A stretch of 50,796 nt of DNA from Flavobacteriaceae bacterium. GTDB lineage: Bacteria > Bacteroidota > Bacteroidia > Flavobacteriales > Flavobacteriaceae. Shown piece by piece: positions 8,720 to 17,513 of the stretch. Each line of letters begins with the position of its first letter. Position 1 is the first letter of the stretch. The position numbers were made by a program, and so were the translations under genes. The notes beneath the pieces were generated by a model. The model searched no databases. It saw nothing but the letters and a program-made list of their open reading frames with translations, and had not been told where the DNA came from. The stretch lies in NCBI GenBank assembly GCA_013373105.1, contig JABXIJ010000025.1, forward strand, positions 1 through 50,796. The letters are read 5' to 3'.

Positions 8720-8811
8720 CTACTATAAACCCTAAATAACCCCATTTTACGGGGGTCTGAAAGAGGTACACCTCTCAGTTTAGTCCGTATTTTCCTAAAA
8801 TTTCTACTATA

Positions 8812-8836
8812 CCTTGCGGAAAACCTTGCGGAAATC
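8812..8836 (+). repeat. Paired CCTTGCGGAAA repeats, candidate integrase arm sites
   Basis: ACCTTGCGGAAA occurs twice in tandem with 13-bp spacing, starting 93 bases right of the left att core. Similar pairs lie next to the right att core at 30752-30773 and 30951-30973. Tyrosine integrases bind such short direct repeats (arm-type sites) on both sides of the core. The assignment is by position and similarity only. Confidence 0.5.
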
Positions 8837-8936
8837 TCTAAACTTGTAAATTGATCATTACCTCTTAAAAAAATAATAAGTATAAGATAAAACTATCGCT
8901 TAAAATTCACTTTCAAAGAAAAGTTAGAAAGATTTG

Positions 8937-9428
8937 CTACAGTTTAAACTCTAAACCAACATTAAATGAATTCAACTCGAAATCAATATCCAAAGGTTGA
9001 ACATTAATTTGGATAACTTTATATGCTGCAGTTAAAGCTAGGGCTTTGTTTAGTTTTAAGCTCAATCTAGGTGAGTAATAAAAGCCATCTTCTCCTGCAT
9101 CATCTAGTGTAAAGGCATAACCTAAGTCTAATCCGAGTGAAAATCTCTCTGCAATTGGGACTCTTAGCGCTAGTGCTAGTGGAACATACTGTTCGTCGCT
9201 ACCACCATCAATAGCCGTAAAATAATTAGAAATACCTGCTATTGCACCTAGATGAAACTTATCGGAGATTTCATACAGATAACTAGCTTCTAGTGTTAAA
9301 CTATAATCAGTAGCGCCTTTGAAATCACCAGTAACTAAACCAGCATTTAAACCTAAATTAACTTGCTGTGCGTTGGTAAGAGTAACTACAAAAAGAAAGG
9401 GTACTAAGAATAAATAAAATTTTTTCAT
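8937..9428 (-). CDS. Outer membrane beta-barrel protein at the end of the T6SS operon
   Basis: A 163-residue protein with a clear signal peptide (MKKFYLFLVPFLFVVTLTNA, cleavage before QQVN) followed by alternating hydrophobic strands and a C-terminal strand ending in FKL, typical of small eight-stranded outer membrane barrels (OmpA/OmpW-like or PorT-like folds). It is the last gene of the minus-strand T6SS unit, 94 bases after TssO. It might be an accessory outer-membrane partner of the secretion machine or a passenger. No known Tss subunit matches it. Confidence 0.7.
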   Translation of the reverse strand: MKKFYLFLVPFLFVVTLTNAQQVNLGLNAGLVTGDFKGATDYSLTLEASYLYEISDKFHLGAIAGISNYFTAIDGGSDEQYVPLALALRVPIAERFSLGLDLGYAFTLDDAGEDGFYYSPRLSLKLNKALALTAAYKVIQINVQPLDIDFELNSFNVGLEFKL

Positions 9429-9522
9429 TTTTTAAAAGTTTTAAGTAAATATAGTTTTTTTATTTAAGAAAATAGAATTTCAATATTCCGAAAAATAAGA
9501 AAAGCTTATAATCCAAGAGAAA

Positions 9523-10029
9523 TCAATTCGCTCCCCTTGCTATGTATAGATCTCTCTCTGTTTGTTTCAAATCAGTTCGACATCTATCTAAAGCTGCCTT
9601 ATACTCCTCTATAGCCCGCTTAGAATCACTCATAGCTACTACCTCACTTTTTAAAGTTTGGAGTTCTACAAATAAATTAATGATATTTGAGTACATATCA
9701 TATTTAAACGTAGAATCTTTGGTAGGAATTGATTTTTTTAGTTCAACTAATTTTGCACTAATAAGAGAGTTTTGATAGGATAGATTTTGACCAGGAATAT
9801 CAAGAGAGTCTAACATTACATTAATTGACTTCATGTTGTTAAAAAATCGTCTTTGAAAGTCAGTTTCAAATTTCGATAACTCAATTTTAGATTTGAATAG
9901 TTCATTTTCCTTCTTAGGAATTTTAAAATCATAGTATATAGCGCAAACTATAATAATATTTGTGGCTAAAAAAAGAAATAGAAATTTGAAGTATGCTTTT
10001 TGTCTTTCTTTATTGTTTATCGCTTTCAT
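9523..10029 (-). CDS. tssO: T6SS membrane-complex protein TssO
   Basis: A 168-residue protein with a short cytoplasmic lead, one transmembrane helix (about residues 14-33, FLFLFLATNIIIVCAIYYDF) and a long periplasmic helical region ending in a charged coiled coil (DRCRTDLKQTERDLYIARGA). Size, topology and position after TssK match TssO of subtype iii systems in Bacteroidota, where TssN, TssO, TssP, TssQ and TssR replace the TssJLM complex of proteobacteria. The sequence itself is poorly conserved, so the name leans on topology and neighbours. Confidence 0.65.
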   Translation of the reverse strand: MKAINNKERQKAYFKFLFLFLATNIIIVCAIYYDFKIPKKENELFKSKIELSKFETDFQRRFFNNMKSINVMLDSLDIPGQNLSYQNSLISAKLVELKKSIPTKDSTFKYDMYSNIINLFVELQTLKSEVVAMSDSKRAIEEYKAALDRCRTDLKQTERDLYIARGAN

Positions 10030-10074
10030 TGTTAATTGTTTATAACTTTCATTGTAAAGTTTTATTGAATGAAA

Positions 10075-11229
10075 TTAATCCAAGAGAAAGCTTCTTCGGC
10101 TATTTTCATTAACTGGATCTACTACATTTTCTTTGACAAAAATACTAGAATCTGATTTCTTTCCAATATAATCCAACTCATTTAATTTTTTGAATGTGGT
10201 TAAAATTATCTTAGTAAATATTGAAATTTGATCTAGTGACGCATTGATATCTGTATGTTTATATTTATAATTTATTGTTTTACTAATAATCGATTCAAAA
10301 CCACCTTGATTTAGATCTCCCCAATCAGATATGTAATTTAAAAATTCCTCTTTACCAGCTCCAGTATAGATATCTAAACTATTTTTAATAGTTCTTGCTA
10401 AAGTAGATATCCTTACAACTAAAACAATTGGAGAAGAAAATTGTAATTGGATTTTGAAATCGGTTATACTAAAATTCAAATAACATAAGATATTTTGGGA
10501 CATCTGTAAGACAATTTTAGCCAAATCATTATTTTGTTTTTTCTGATGAATCTTTTGAATAATTTGAATTATATAAGACTCTAAGTTACTTAAAAAAGTA
10601 CTTAAACCAATGCAGGCTTGTTTCAGGTCTGTATGGCTCTGTATGGATTTTGAGGGTGGGATGTAGCCACTTACGACTGTCGGCTTCCCTTGCTGATGGT
10701 ATATTTTACCAATGGTTAAATGGTGAAGTCCTAATTCCATATTATTCATCTGAGAAGACTCCAAAATATCAATTTTATATTCTGGAAGGACATAGGGACG
10801 CCTTGGTGGTTCTTCCTCGGGGTCCGCTGCTCCTGCAGTAAGACGACGATATGGATTAATTATTAGTACTATTGAATATTGATCAGCATTACCAGGAATT
10901 TGAATTTTTTTCTTCAATTCACAATCAGCTTGTTCTAAAAGAGGACGAGTGAATTTTGAAATATCAATTTGATAACCACCCAATGTAATTGCTTTACAAT
11001 AAGTAAGGTCAACTTCTACAAAATTTTGTCCATCAATCGAGATTGAAATCTCAATTGAACTTCCTCTTTCTGAAAAATCAGGAAGTAATCCGTAATTTGT
11101 AGGAGTAAGATTCCCCTCCTCTATTTTTTTTAAGGCATAAAGAAAGGAATGCTCAAAATCAATAAAATGGCTTTTATTGATTTTCATTCCATCTATCCAA
11201 TTAACACGATATTTATAACCTTCTTCCAT
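10075..11229 (-). CDS. tssK: T6SS baseplate protein TssK
   Basis: A 384-residue protein starting YRVNWIDGMKINKSHFIDFE, a version of the W-x-(D/E)-GM-x-(L/I)-x-x-x-HF motif found at the N-terminus of TssK proteins. It continues with the shell-like beta domain (residues about 50-200) and a helical neck and head. TssK links the baseplate to the membrane complex. The start codon lies 12 bases after the upstream PKD protein. It is shorter than proteobacterial TssK (about 440 residues), as is usual for Bacteroidota. Confidence 0.75.
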   Translation of the reverse strand: MEEGYKYRVNWIDGMKINKSHFIDFEHSFLYALKKIEEGNLTPTNYGLLPDFSERGSSIEISISIDGQNFVEVDLTYCKAITLGGYQIDISKFTRPLLEQADCELKKKIQIPGNADQYSIVLIINPYRRLTAGAADPEEEPPRRPYVLPEYKIDILESSQMNNMELGLHHLTIGKIYHQQGKPTVVSGYIPPSKSIQSHTDLKQACIGLSTFLSNLESYIIQIIQKIHQKKQNNDLAKIVLQMSQNILCYLNFSITDFKIQLQFSSPIVLVVRISTLARTIKNSLDIYTGAGKEEFLNYISDWGDLNQGGFESIISKTINYKYKHTDINASLDQISIFTKIILTTFKKLNELDYIGKKSDSSIFVKENVVDPVNENSRRSFLLD

Positions 11230-11241
11230 AGTAATATAAAT

Positions 11242-12186
11242 TTAAAACCAACCCTTTTTATAATCAATGGTAAATGTATTTATACAATTTGATCCATCGT
11301 CTCTAAAAAGTTCAATTTTTTTGATTTTAATTTTTTTATCAAAAATCTTCTCGCAAAATAGTAAAAATTTTGTACTTTTTTTATTAACTATAATGGATTT
11401 GTTTAACTCACCGCAAAAGTACTTTGTAAATTGTTTAGGACTCATTTTGCCTTGGGAAACTAACAACAATTTATTTGCAAATTCTACATCATCAATAAAA
11501 GGAACAATTGTTGGAGATTTTTTCAAACCCTTATCCAAGTCTACCCGATTAAACTCTACTTTAGAAGTATTTTCGTCGAGTTCAGGAAGCACTTCAATCC
11601 TTTTCTTAGTTATGTAATCTAAATTTCCATTTACAATTAATGAAACTGTTTTTAGTCCAGGGGATTTAAAATTATATTTAGCTTTTTTAGTCGTAGCATT
11701 AGCACTTGAAGTTTCTCCGAATCTCCATTCCCAAGAGGTCGCATTTTTGGTTTGATCTTCAACATAGAGAGTTCGGCCCAAACGAATTTTTAATGGCAGT
11801 TTAAACACTGGGAATTTAGTAGAATCAATAATAATTGATTTCTCCTCAACGAAAATTGTTTTTGATGTTTCACAATTATTATTTACTTTAAGATTAATAG
11901 TATATTCTCCGGGTTTTTTATAAATATGTAATGCTTCTTTCGAAGAAGCTGAAGTTTTATCTCCAAATTCCCAATACCAAGTCTCAGCGGCATTAGTTTT
12001 ATCATGAAATTGAATCAATTCACCAACAACAAATCTTTGGGCTTTTATTTCAAAGCTGATTTCATCACAATTTGAATTTTTAATAACTTTTATAAAAAAA
12101 ACAAATCCAAATACAAAAAAAAAGACTATCAACAATAGTATTATTGATCTATCTAAATGCTGAATGTTTTGATTCTTGTTAATCAT
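11242..12186 (-). CDS. tssP: PKD-domain membrane protein, probable TssP of the T6SS
   Basis: A 314-residue protein with one N-terminal transmembrane helix (about residues 14-34) and two PKD-like domains, each with the diagnostic W-E/Y-W-x-F-G core (TWYWEFGDKTSASSKEA near residue 65 and SWEWRFGETSSANATTK near 147). A C-terminal region of about 100 residues has a Cys pair. Subtype iii systems contain a bitopic periplasmic protein, TssP, as part of the membrane complex, and this gene sits in the baseplate and membrane operon between TssF and TssK. PKD domains could contact peptidoglycan or other periplasmic subunits. The TssP name is inferred from topology and position. Confidence 0.6.
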   Translation of the reverse strand: MINKNQNIQHLDRSIILLLIVFFFVFGFVFFIKVIKNSNCDEISFEIKAQRFVVGELIQFHDKTNAAETWYWEFGDKTSASSKEALHIYKKPGEYTINLKVNNNCETSKTIFVEEKSIIIDSTKFPVFKLPLKIRLGRTLYVEDQTKNATSWEWRFGETSSANATTKKAKYNFKSPGLKTVSLIVNGNLDYITKKRIEVLPELDENTSKVEFNRVDLDKGLKKSPTIVPFIDDVEFANKLLLVSQGKMSPKQFTKYFCGELNKSIIVNKKSTKFLLFCEKIFDKKIKIKKIELFRDDGSNCINTFTIDYKKGWF

Positions 12187-12219
12187 ATTTTTCTATTTTT
12201 TTTCAGAACTATTAATTAG

Positions 12220-14040
12220 TTAAACTATTTCAATAATGTAAGGAAAAACATTCATTGATTTATTCTTTAAATTTAGTTGCAAATGAGTGTTTAATAAATC
12301 CCATTCTGTTGCACTAATCTTTTTATTTTTATTGGCTGTGAGCTGTATACTAATACAATTCGTAATACCTTTTTTTAATTCGATATTATTTTGATATGTT
12401 TTACGAATTTTAACATTCGTAATTTTATCATTATAAAGCTCAAAGCATAATGCTTCAATGTCCTTTACCGTAACAATCCTATCTCTTGATAACAAAGAGC
12501 TTCTATGTGCATTTAATCGCTCTTCTAACGAAACACTACTTTTTCCTTCAAAACTTGACGTTAAAAGATAGTTTCCTTTTTGCTTCACACCTATTGCTTT
12601 GTAAACTTCTAAATCACTTCCTGGTTTTATTTCGTTAGCATCCTCGCCATTTGTAGACCAATACTCAATTAGTAAAACCTCTTTATTTTCATGGGGTTCT
12701 AAAAAAATATAATTAGTATCTGAAAAATTTGCATTGCTATTCGATAATTTATCTTCAATAAGTGAAATTTGCTGATTTAAACTATTTAAATTAGCATGAA
12801 GAAAGTCATGATTCATAAATGAAAATGATGCGCTTTCCTCTTTAAGAAGTTCTATCATATAAATTAAATAATCCTTTGCATTTCTGTAATCTAGTTTACC
12901 TATATTTCGACGTCTAACATAATATGTTCCTTTTGCATCGTTATTGACGTTTTTATTTTTAAGCTGATATGCCATTCCATTCGTATTAGTAATCGACTTG
13001 ATATCAAAAAAATAGCCATCAGAGTTAACAGGAATAATATTTAGGATATTTCTTAATTGATATGAAAAACTCTTTAACTCTTTATTTAAAACGGGTGTAG
13101 CATTAAGTGAAGCGAATATTGACTGTAAAGTTTTATTATTGATATCTTCAGGAAAAACGATTTTAATCCAAGTAATATTTGAATCCATTTTAAGATCAAT
13201 AGAATTTAATATTTCTTCAACCTCATTGTATTTCTTGGACTTTTTAAAAACCCTCTTATCTTTTATGGTAATGTAGAATTTTTGGTAAAAATTTAATGTT
13301 TGTTTATCGATATTTTTTGACTTATCTGAAAAGTTGTCAAAAATTGAACTAATTTCTTCTTTGACCACACAGTCACTATTGTAAAACCCTGATGTAATCT
13401 CCAAATCATGGTTATTAATAGACCATTTTGAGTGCTTTAAATAATTATAAAAGGAGGTATTATGTTCAATATCATCACAATGAAAATAAAAGGAAACATT
13501 ATTTAATTCTAAAAATTTTAAATCAGACTCAATGCCTAACAAAATTGTAGAATTTGACAAATTTGCGTCATTGATATTTATACTCTTACGAGTTTGACCA
13601 TCGGATTGATTATATGTTTTGAACAAATCACGACAGACCAAATATTTTACATCCGCTCGAACTAGCTTAAAATCTTGTACTGGTGAAAAAAATATATTTT
13701 GTGAGTTAACACTATTTTTATCTTTCTTTTTGTAGTAGAATAAGTTTTCGGAGTTTAAATTTACATAAGAATCTTGCGGATTAACATATAAAATGGCATG
13801 AGCAGGTTTCGAATCGCCAGTAGTCTCTGGAGTCATTAATTCTATTAATTTCTCTGTAATTGTATAGTGAGATTCGTTAAGTCTACTATGAATTTTAGAA
13901 ATTTCTGAAGCACAGGAGGAAATCAACAAACTAACAACTGGATCAAAAGATGTTTCAATTTCATTGATTGAAACACCCCAGATTTTAGCTGCTGTTTTTA
14001 ACATTCTATTTTTTACAGACTCGTTTAGTTTTGCTTTCAT
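12220..14040 (-). CDS. tssF: T6SS baseplate protein TssF
   Basis: A 606-residue protein whose N-terminus matches TssF/VasA: helical start, then FDPVVSLLISSCASEISKIH and the region LIELMTPETTGDSKPAHAIL. The C-terminal part has RLNAHRSSLLSRDRIVTVKD and ends in a compact fold related to phage baseplate wedge protein gp6. TssF forms the wedge with TssG, TssE and TssK. It follows TssE by 8 bases and precedes TssP by 33. No sign of decay. Confidence 0.85.
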   Translation of the reverse strand: MKAKLNESVKNRMLKTAAKIWGVSINEIETSFDPVVSLLISSCASEISKIHSRLNESHYTITEKLIELMTPETTGDSKPAHAILYVNPQDSYVNLNSENLFYYKKKDKNSVNSQNIFFSPVQDFKLVRADVKYLVCRDLFKTYNQSDGQTRKSININDANLSNSTILLGIESDLKFLELNNVSFYFHCDDIEHNTSFYNYLKHSKWSINNHDLEITSGFYNSDCVVKEEISSIFDNFSDKSKNIDKQTLNFYQKFYITIKDKRVFKKSKKYNEVEEILNSIDLKMDSNITWIKIVFPEDINNKTLQSIFASLNATPVLNKELKSFSYQLRNILNIIPVNSDGYFFDIKSITNTNGMAYQLKNKNVNNDAKGTYYVRRRNIGKLDYRNAKDYLIYMIELLKEESASFSFMNHDFLHANLNSLNQQISLIEDKLSNSNANFSDTNYIFLEPHENKEVLLIEYWSTNGEDANEIKPGSDLEVYKAIGVKQKGNYLLTSSFEGKSSVSLEERLNAHRSSLLSRDRIVTVKDIEALCFELYNDKITNVKIRKTYQNNIELKKGITNCISIQLTANKNKKISATEWDLLNTHLQLNLKNKSMNVFPYIIEIV

Positions 14041-14048
14041 TCCATTTT

Positions 14049-14480
14049 TTAATAAGACAATGGTCCAATATAAAAGTATTCCACATAAGAAAAAGGCTCG
14101 TTGGTTTTCTTAACCATACCTTTAACTGAGATATCTACTCTTTTTTTAATGCAATTTGTATTAATATCATCGTTGCTTTCCTCTTGCTTTATACTTACAG
14201 TAACATTGATATTATCCAACCTGGTTTCATGTTTATTTATAGAATCATTTAAAGATTTAACAATTTTACTTTTTAAACTATTAGATGTTCTCAAATTATC
14301 AAAGTCAACATCCCATATAGCACAGCCAAAAGAATAATCGAATCTGCATTCTCCAAAATGGGTTGTATTAATTAAGTGGATAAAATGAGCTATTGACTCT
14401 TTCAAATCACAATATTTAATCTGATGTTTATTAAAAAGCTTCAATGGTTTAAGCGGTAATTCATAGTAATCATTCGCCAT
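14049..14480 (-). CDS. tssE: T6SS baseplate protein TssE (gp25-like)
   Basis: I start the gene at MANDYYELP (14480); an upstream in-frame ATG would add 18 hydrophobic, unconserved residues. The protein of 143 residues has the gp25/GPW fold features: an N-terminal helix with SIAHFIHLINTTHFGECRFD, the core GCAIWDVDFDNL, and a beta hairpin ending in FYIGPLSY. gp25-like proteins trigger sheath polymerisation at the baseplate. It is the first gene of the minus-strand unit and diverges from the NlpC/P60 gene. Confidence 0.75.
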   Translation of the reverse strand: MANDYYELPLKPLKLFNKHQIKYCDLKESIAHFIHLINTTHFGECRFDYSFGCAIWDVDFDNLRTSNSLKSKIVKSLNDSINKHETRLDNINVTVSIKQEESNDDINTNCIKKRVDISVKGMVKKTNEPFSYVEYFYIGPLSY

Positions 14481-14580
14481 AATAAATATATTAATACAGT
14501 CAAATATAAAAATTTTTATCCTATCTCTTTTCAATCACTCAAAATATACTTTTTTTTTTTATATTAGACTTTTTAAACTA

Positions 14581-14603
14581 ATTATCTATGTTAGTTAGAT
14601 AAT
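14581..14603. promoter_or_regulatory. Inverted repeat in the divergent T6SS promoter
   Basis: ATTATCTA (14581-14588) and its exact complement TAGATAAT (14596-14603) are separated by 7 bases, in the short region between the divergent tssE and NlpC/P60 genes. There is no T-run, so a terminator is unlikely, and its place suggests an operator that could switch both T6SS units. No regulator gene is present on the island. Confidence 0.4.
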
Positions 14604-14618
14604 ATAATACGCTATTAC

Positions 14619-15632
14619 ATGACCGAAATACTTCAAATTTACAAACATAAAAGGTTGTCTACTCTTTTTTTATTTTTGATATCATTTCATTGTATTTCTC
14701 AAAACCTTTTTCATGGTATTATTTCTGAAGAAGGTTCATCTCTAAAAATTGCTGGTGCAATAGTATCTATTGAAGGAACATCCATTTCTAAAAATACTGA
14801 TAAAGATGGAAAGTTTTCAATTAATCATAAACTACCATCAAAAGAATATATCGTAACTATCGAGAAAGAAGGATATGATATGAAATTTGTACTTATCGAA
14901 ATTTTAGAATCAAAGGATATATTTTTAGATGATATTAAGCTAAGTTTAAATTCGGCCGAAAAAAAACGTAGAAAAAAAATTGCGAGAAAATTAAGAAAAG
15001 AAAAAAAGAAAAAAAATCGATTAATAAAAAGAACTTTGCTTTTAGCTAGAAAAGAAAAAGAAAAAAGAAATAAAGAATTAGAACGCCTTAAAAAAAGTTT
15101 ACACAAAACTCGATCGAAGAAAGAAAAGAAAGTCAATTTTGAGGATACCTTCATAAGCCCAGAATTAAATTCGAATTTGTTAATAAAATATTCTGAATTA
15201 TTAGGAGTTACTAGTGATAAGATAACGAACTTCAAATTGTATGAATTTATTGCTAAGTGGGAGGGAATTCCATATCTTTTAGGGGGAGAAACAACTGAAG
15301 GTATTGATTGCTCTTCTTTTACGCAGAGACTCTACACTTCTGTTTATGATCTTTATATAGAACGCACGGCACAAAAACAATTTAACTCAAAATTAACAGA
15401 TAAATTTCAAGGTAGAGAGTTTCTGCATGAAGGCGACTTAATTTTTTTTACTAGGGTTAACAACAAAAAAAATATAGTTAATCATGTAGGGATTTATCTG
15501 CAAAATGGAAAATTCGTACACTCCACTTCTTTTAAGAGAGATACAGGCACCAATGGTGTGAAAATCAGTGATTTAAATCATCCATTTTGGAAAAAAAGAT
15601 TTTTAGCAGCTGGAAGAAGGATTCAAAATTAG
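14619..15632 (+). CDS. Secreted NlpC/P60 peptidase with a beta-sandwich and coiled-coil spacer, in the T6SS cluster
   Basis: A 337-residue protein. Residues 1-30 look like a signal peptide (hydrophobic stretch ending CISQ). Residues about 30-112 form a CarboxypepD_reg-like beta sandwich, about 113-170 is a Lys/Arg-rich coiled coil, and about 205-335 is an NlpC/P60 domain with catalytic Cys231 (GIDCSSF) and His289 (NHVGIYL). NlpC/P60 enzymes cut peptide cross-links in peptidoglycan. It is the first gene of the plus-strand T6SS unit, 12 bases before TssG and far from the effector cassette. I therefore infer a housekeeping role in opening the cell wall for the membrane complex rather than an antibacterial effector, but an effector is possible. 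Confidence 0.75.
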   Translation: MTEILQIYKHKRLSTLFLFLISFHCISQNLFHGIISEEGSSLKIAGAIVSIEGTSISKNTDKDGKFSINHKLPSKEYIVTIEKEGYDMKFVLIEILESKDIFLDDIKLSLNSAEKKRRKKIARKLRKEKKKKNRLIKRTLLLARKEKEKRNKELERLKKSLHKTRSKKEKKVNFEDTFISPELNSNLLIKYSELLGVTSDKITNFKLYEFIAKWEGIPYLLGGETTEGIDCSSFTQRLYTSVYDLYIERTAQKQFNSKLTDKFQGREFLHEGDLIFFTRVNNKKNIVNHVGIYLQNGKFVHSTSFKRDTGTNGVKISDLNHPFWKKRFLAAGRRIQN

Positions 15633-15644
15633 CTAGATACTATA

Positions 15645-16553
15645 ATGAAATTTGAAGACTTAGAGGATGTTCTAGAGGAATTAAAATCATTTTATTTTGA
15701 TATAAATGCCGAAGTTATAATGTCTGAAATTTTTAAAAAGACCTCTATAACTCTCGAGGATATTGTTGTTAAAAATCAAAGTACTTTTAAGAGATCATTC
15801 CGAAGGGATATCATTGATGTTGGTCCTATTGAAAATGATATAATTCCTATTCACCTATCTAGAAATGGATTGTATGACCAATTACCTGAAGGGGTTTTTC
15901 ATAAAATTGGAAGAAATAACTCAGAGTCTTCATTCTCTAAAATTCGAAAAACATTCAAAGAAGAGGAAAAAGAGGCTCGCTATTTTTTCTTGCCGTTTGA
16001 AAACGAATTTTTTCGCCAACAAATTAATATAGAAAAAAACGAACAAAACTTAATTCAAGATATTTTCACCTTCAGAAATAGCTTTTTAAAGGATTTCTGG
16101 AAAATAGATAAAAATATACCAAATAAGTATTTTATTAAGTTAGTCAAATTATTACCTCATAGTTCTAAAATACATGGAGATATTGAATTAGCAAGAATTT
16201 GTTTAGAAAAATTAATTGAAAAAAAAGTTGTTATTAGAAAACAACAACATCCAAAATCAAATAATCAAAATATTTCTTTTCAAGGCCAACATTTAGGAAG
16301 GGATTTAACATTAGGTGCCGAAACTTATCATAGCTCATTTCCAATATTAGAGGTTGAAATTTCTCTAGATGATTATGATACTTTTAATCAAATATTAAAA
16401 GACAGTCCATTCTTAAATGCGATCAATATTTTTTATGAATATTTTTTTCCTGTAGAATACGAAATTAAAACTAAATTTAAAGATTCAAAAAACACTCCAT
16501 TTATTTTAGATAAAACCAAAAAACCTATTGTTGGATTAACTACACAAATTTAA
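15645..16553 (+). CDS. tssG: T6SS baseplate protein TssG
   Basis: A 302-residue protein with IPIHLSRNGLYDQLPEGVFH (about residue 67), which is the motif seen in Bacteroidota TssG proteins, and a following KEARYFFLPFENEFFRQQ segment. The C-terminal third is a beta-rich domain (LGRDLTLGAETYHSSFPILEV). TssG dimerises with TssF in the baseplate wedge. The gene lies 12 bases after the NlpC/P60 gene and 10 bases before TssN. Sequence divergence from proteobacterial TssG is great, so the call relies on the two motifs and on being the only baseplate slot unfilled. Confidence 0.65.
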   Translation: MKFEDLEDVLEELKSFYFDINAEVIMSEIFKKTSITLEDIVVKNQSTFKRSFRRDIIDVGPIENDIIPIHLSRNGLYDQLPEGVFHKIGRNNSESSFSKIRKTFKEEEKEARYFFLPFENEFFRQQINIEKNEQNLIQDIFTFRNSFLKDFWKIDKNIPNKYFIKLVKLLPHSSKIHGDIELARICLEKLIEKKVVIRKQQHPKSNNQNISFQGQHLGRDLTLGAETYHSSFPILEVEISLDDYDTFNQILKDSPFLNAINIFYEYFFPVEYEIKTKFKDSKNTPFILDKTKKPIVGLTTQI

Positions 16554-16563
16554 ATTAAAAAAA

Positions 16564-17412
16564 ATGAGTCTATCAGTAATTAAAACAAGTATTTTATTTT
16601 TTTTCATAAGTGTCTTCATTTTGGGAATAGCAAAAAACCTCAGAAAACTAATTACCAGAAACAAAAAGAAATTCATATACTACGTTTTATGTTCCTTATT
16701 AACTTTTGCCTTAGCAGGACTAATAAGTGCCCCTGAAGTTCTTAATGATACTCCACTTAGTAGTTTTATTGGAATTCAAATTATTTTATTTATTCTAGGA
16801 CTACTTCATTTATACATTATTAAAAAATATTTTTCAGAATTTTCGTTTGAGAAATCAAATTTTTTTAATGAAATTCTCTTTTCCATCGTAATATTATTCG
16901 TGGGTTTAATAGCTTACGTAAATATTGTTAATAATTTTCGTCCTTTACTTAGCCATATGTTTCTTGGAGCTGGTATAGTTTTTCTCATACCTCTAATGCT
17001 AAAAGAATTAGTCAAATCAGCATTTAGCATACCCGTGCCCTATTTTAAAAAATGGGAATACCCTTTAAACAGTAAGATTAAAGACCCGCTAAGTCATGAA
17101 CTTACTGATCCTGAAGTTATTAGTTTTGAATTTCAGAAAACAATTGACGATATTGAAGTTACTAATTTCAGGGTAAAAGCCCCTATGCATATGGAATTTG
17201 GGAAACTTTTTTACTTTTTTATAAATGATTACAATGAACGTCATCCACAAAGTCCGATTTCATTTTTAAATCCGAATTCCCAAGAACCTTACTCATGGAA
17301 TTTTTTTTTCAAACCAAATTGGCTGGGGGTTTCAAAGCATTTGGATTTTTCCAAAACAGTATCACAAAACAGTATCAAAGAAAATGATATAATTGTATGT
17401 CAAAGAGTTTGA
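16564..17412 (+). CDS. tssN: T6SS membrane protein TssN
   Basis: A 282-residue protein with five or six transmembrane helices in its first 155 residues (for example ILFFFISVFILGIA and IGIQIILFILGLLHLYII). A cytoplasmic C-terminal domain follows, with YPLNSKIKDPLSHELTDPEV and FLNPNSQEPYSWNFFF. Multi-helix N-terminus plus compact cytoplasmic domain is the layout of TssN, an inner-membrane subunit unique to subtype iii systems that links the baseplate to the TssOPQR complex. It starts 10 bases after TssG. Confidence 0.75.
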   Translation: MSLSVIKTSILFFFISVFILGIAKNLRKLITRNKKKFIYYVLCSLLTFALAGLISAPEVLNDTPLSSFIGIQIILFILGLLHLYIIKKYFSEFSFEKSNFFNEILFSIVILFVGLIAYVNIVNNFRPLLSHMFLGAGIVFLIPLMLKELVKSAFSIPVPYFKKWEYPLNSKIKDPLSHELTDPEVISFEFQKTIDDIEVTNFRVKAPMHMEFGKLFYFFINDYNERHPQSPISFLNPNSQEPYSWNFFFKPNWLGVSKHLDFSKTVSQNSIKENDIIVCQRV

Positions 17413-17448
17413 AAATTAATTTTAAAAACAATTTTAAGAGTATAAAAA

Positions 17449-17479
17449 TTGGATATTATTTTTTTTTCAATTATCTTTA
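17449..17479 (+). promoter_or_regulatory. Candidate promoter of the Hcp-VgrG-Rhs unit
   Basis: TTG (17449-17451) and TATCTTTA (17472-17479) are spaced 20 bases apart, close to the Bacteroidota sigma-ABfr pattern TTTG-N19-TAnnTTTG. The 101-base gap between TssN and Hcp1 is large for this compact cluster, and Hcp is usually made in excess, so a separate promoter would make sense. The -7 box ends in A rather than G. Confidence 0.4.
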
Positions 17480-17513
17480 ATAAAATTTTAACCATATAAA
17501 CTATAGCAAGATT

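Noticed and set aside
8675..8760. A complete tRNA gene at the left repeat
   Set aside because: The 3' half folds well, but the bases right of 8719 do not supply a D-arm or a complementary acceptor strand, so only a 3' fragment is present.
8740..8800. Short hairpins (CCCC..GGGG and AGAGGT-AC-ACCTCT) as CRISPR or IS ends
   Set aside because: There is no repetition of units and no transposase; they probably belong to the att region.
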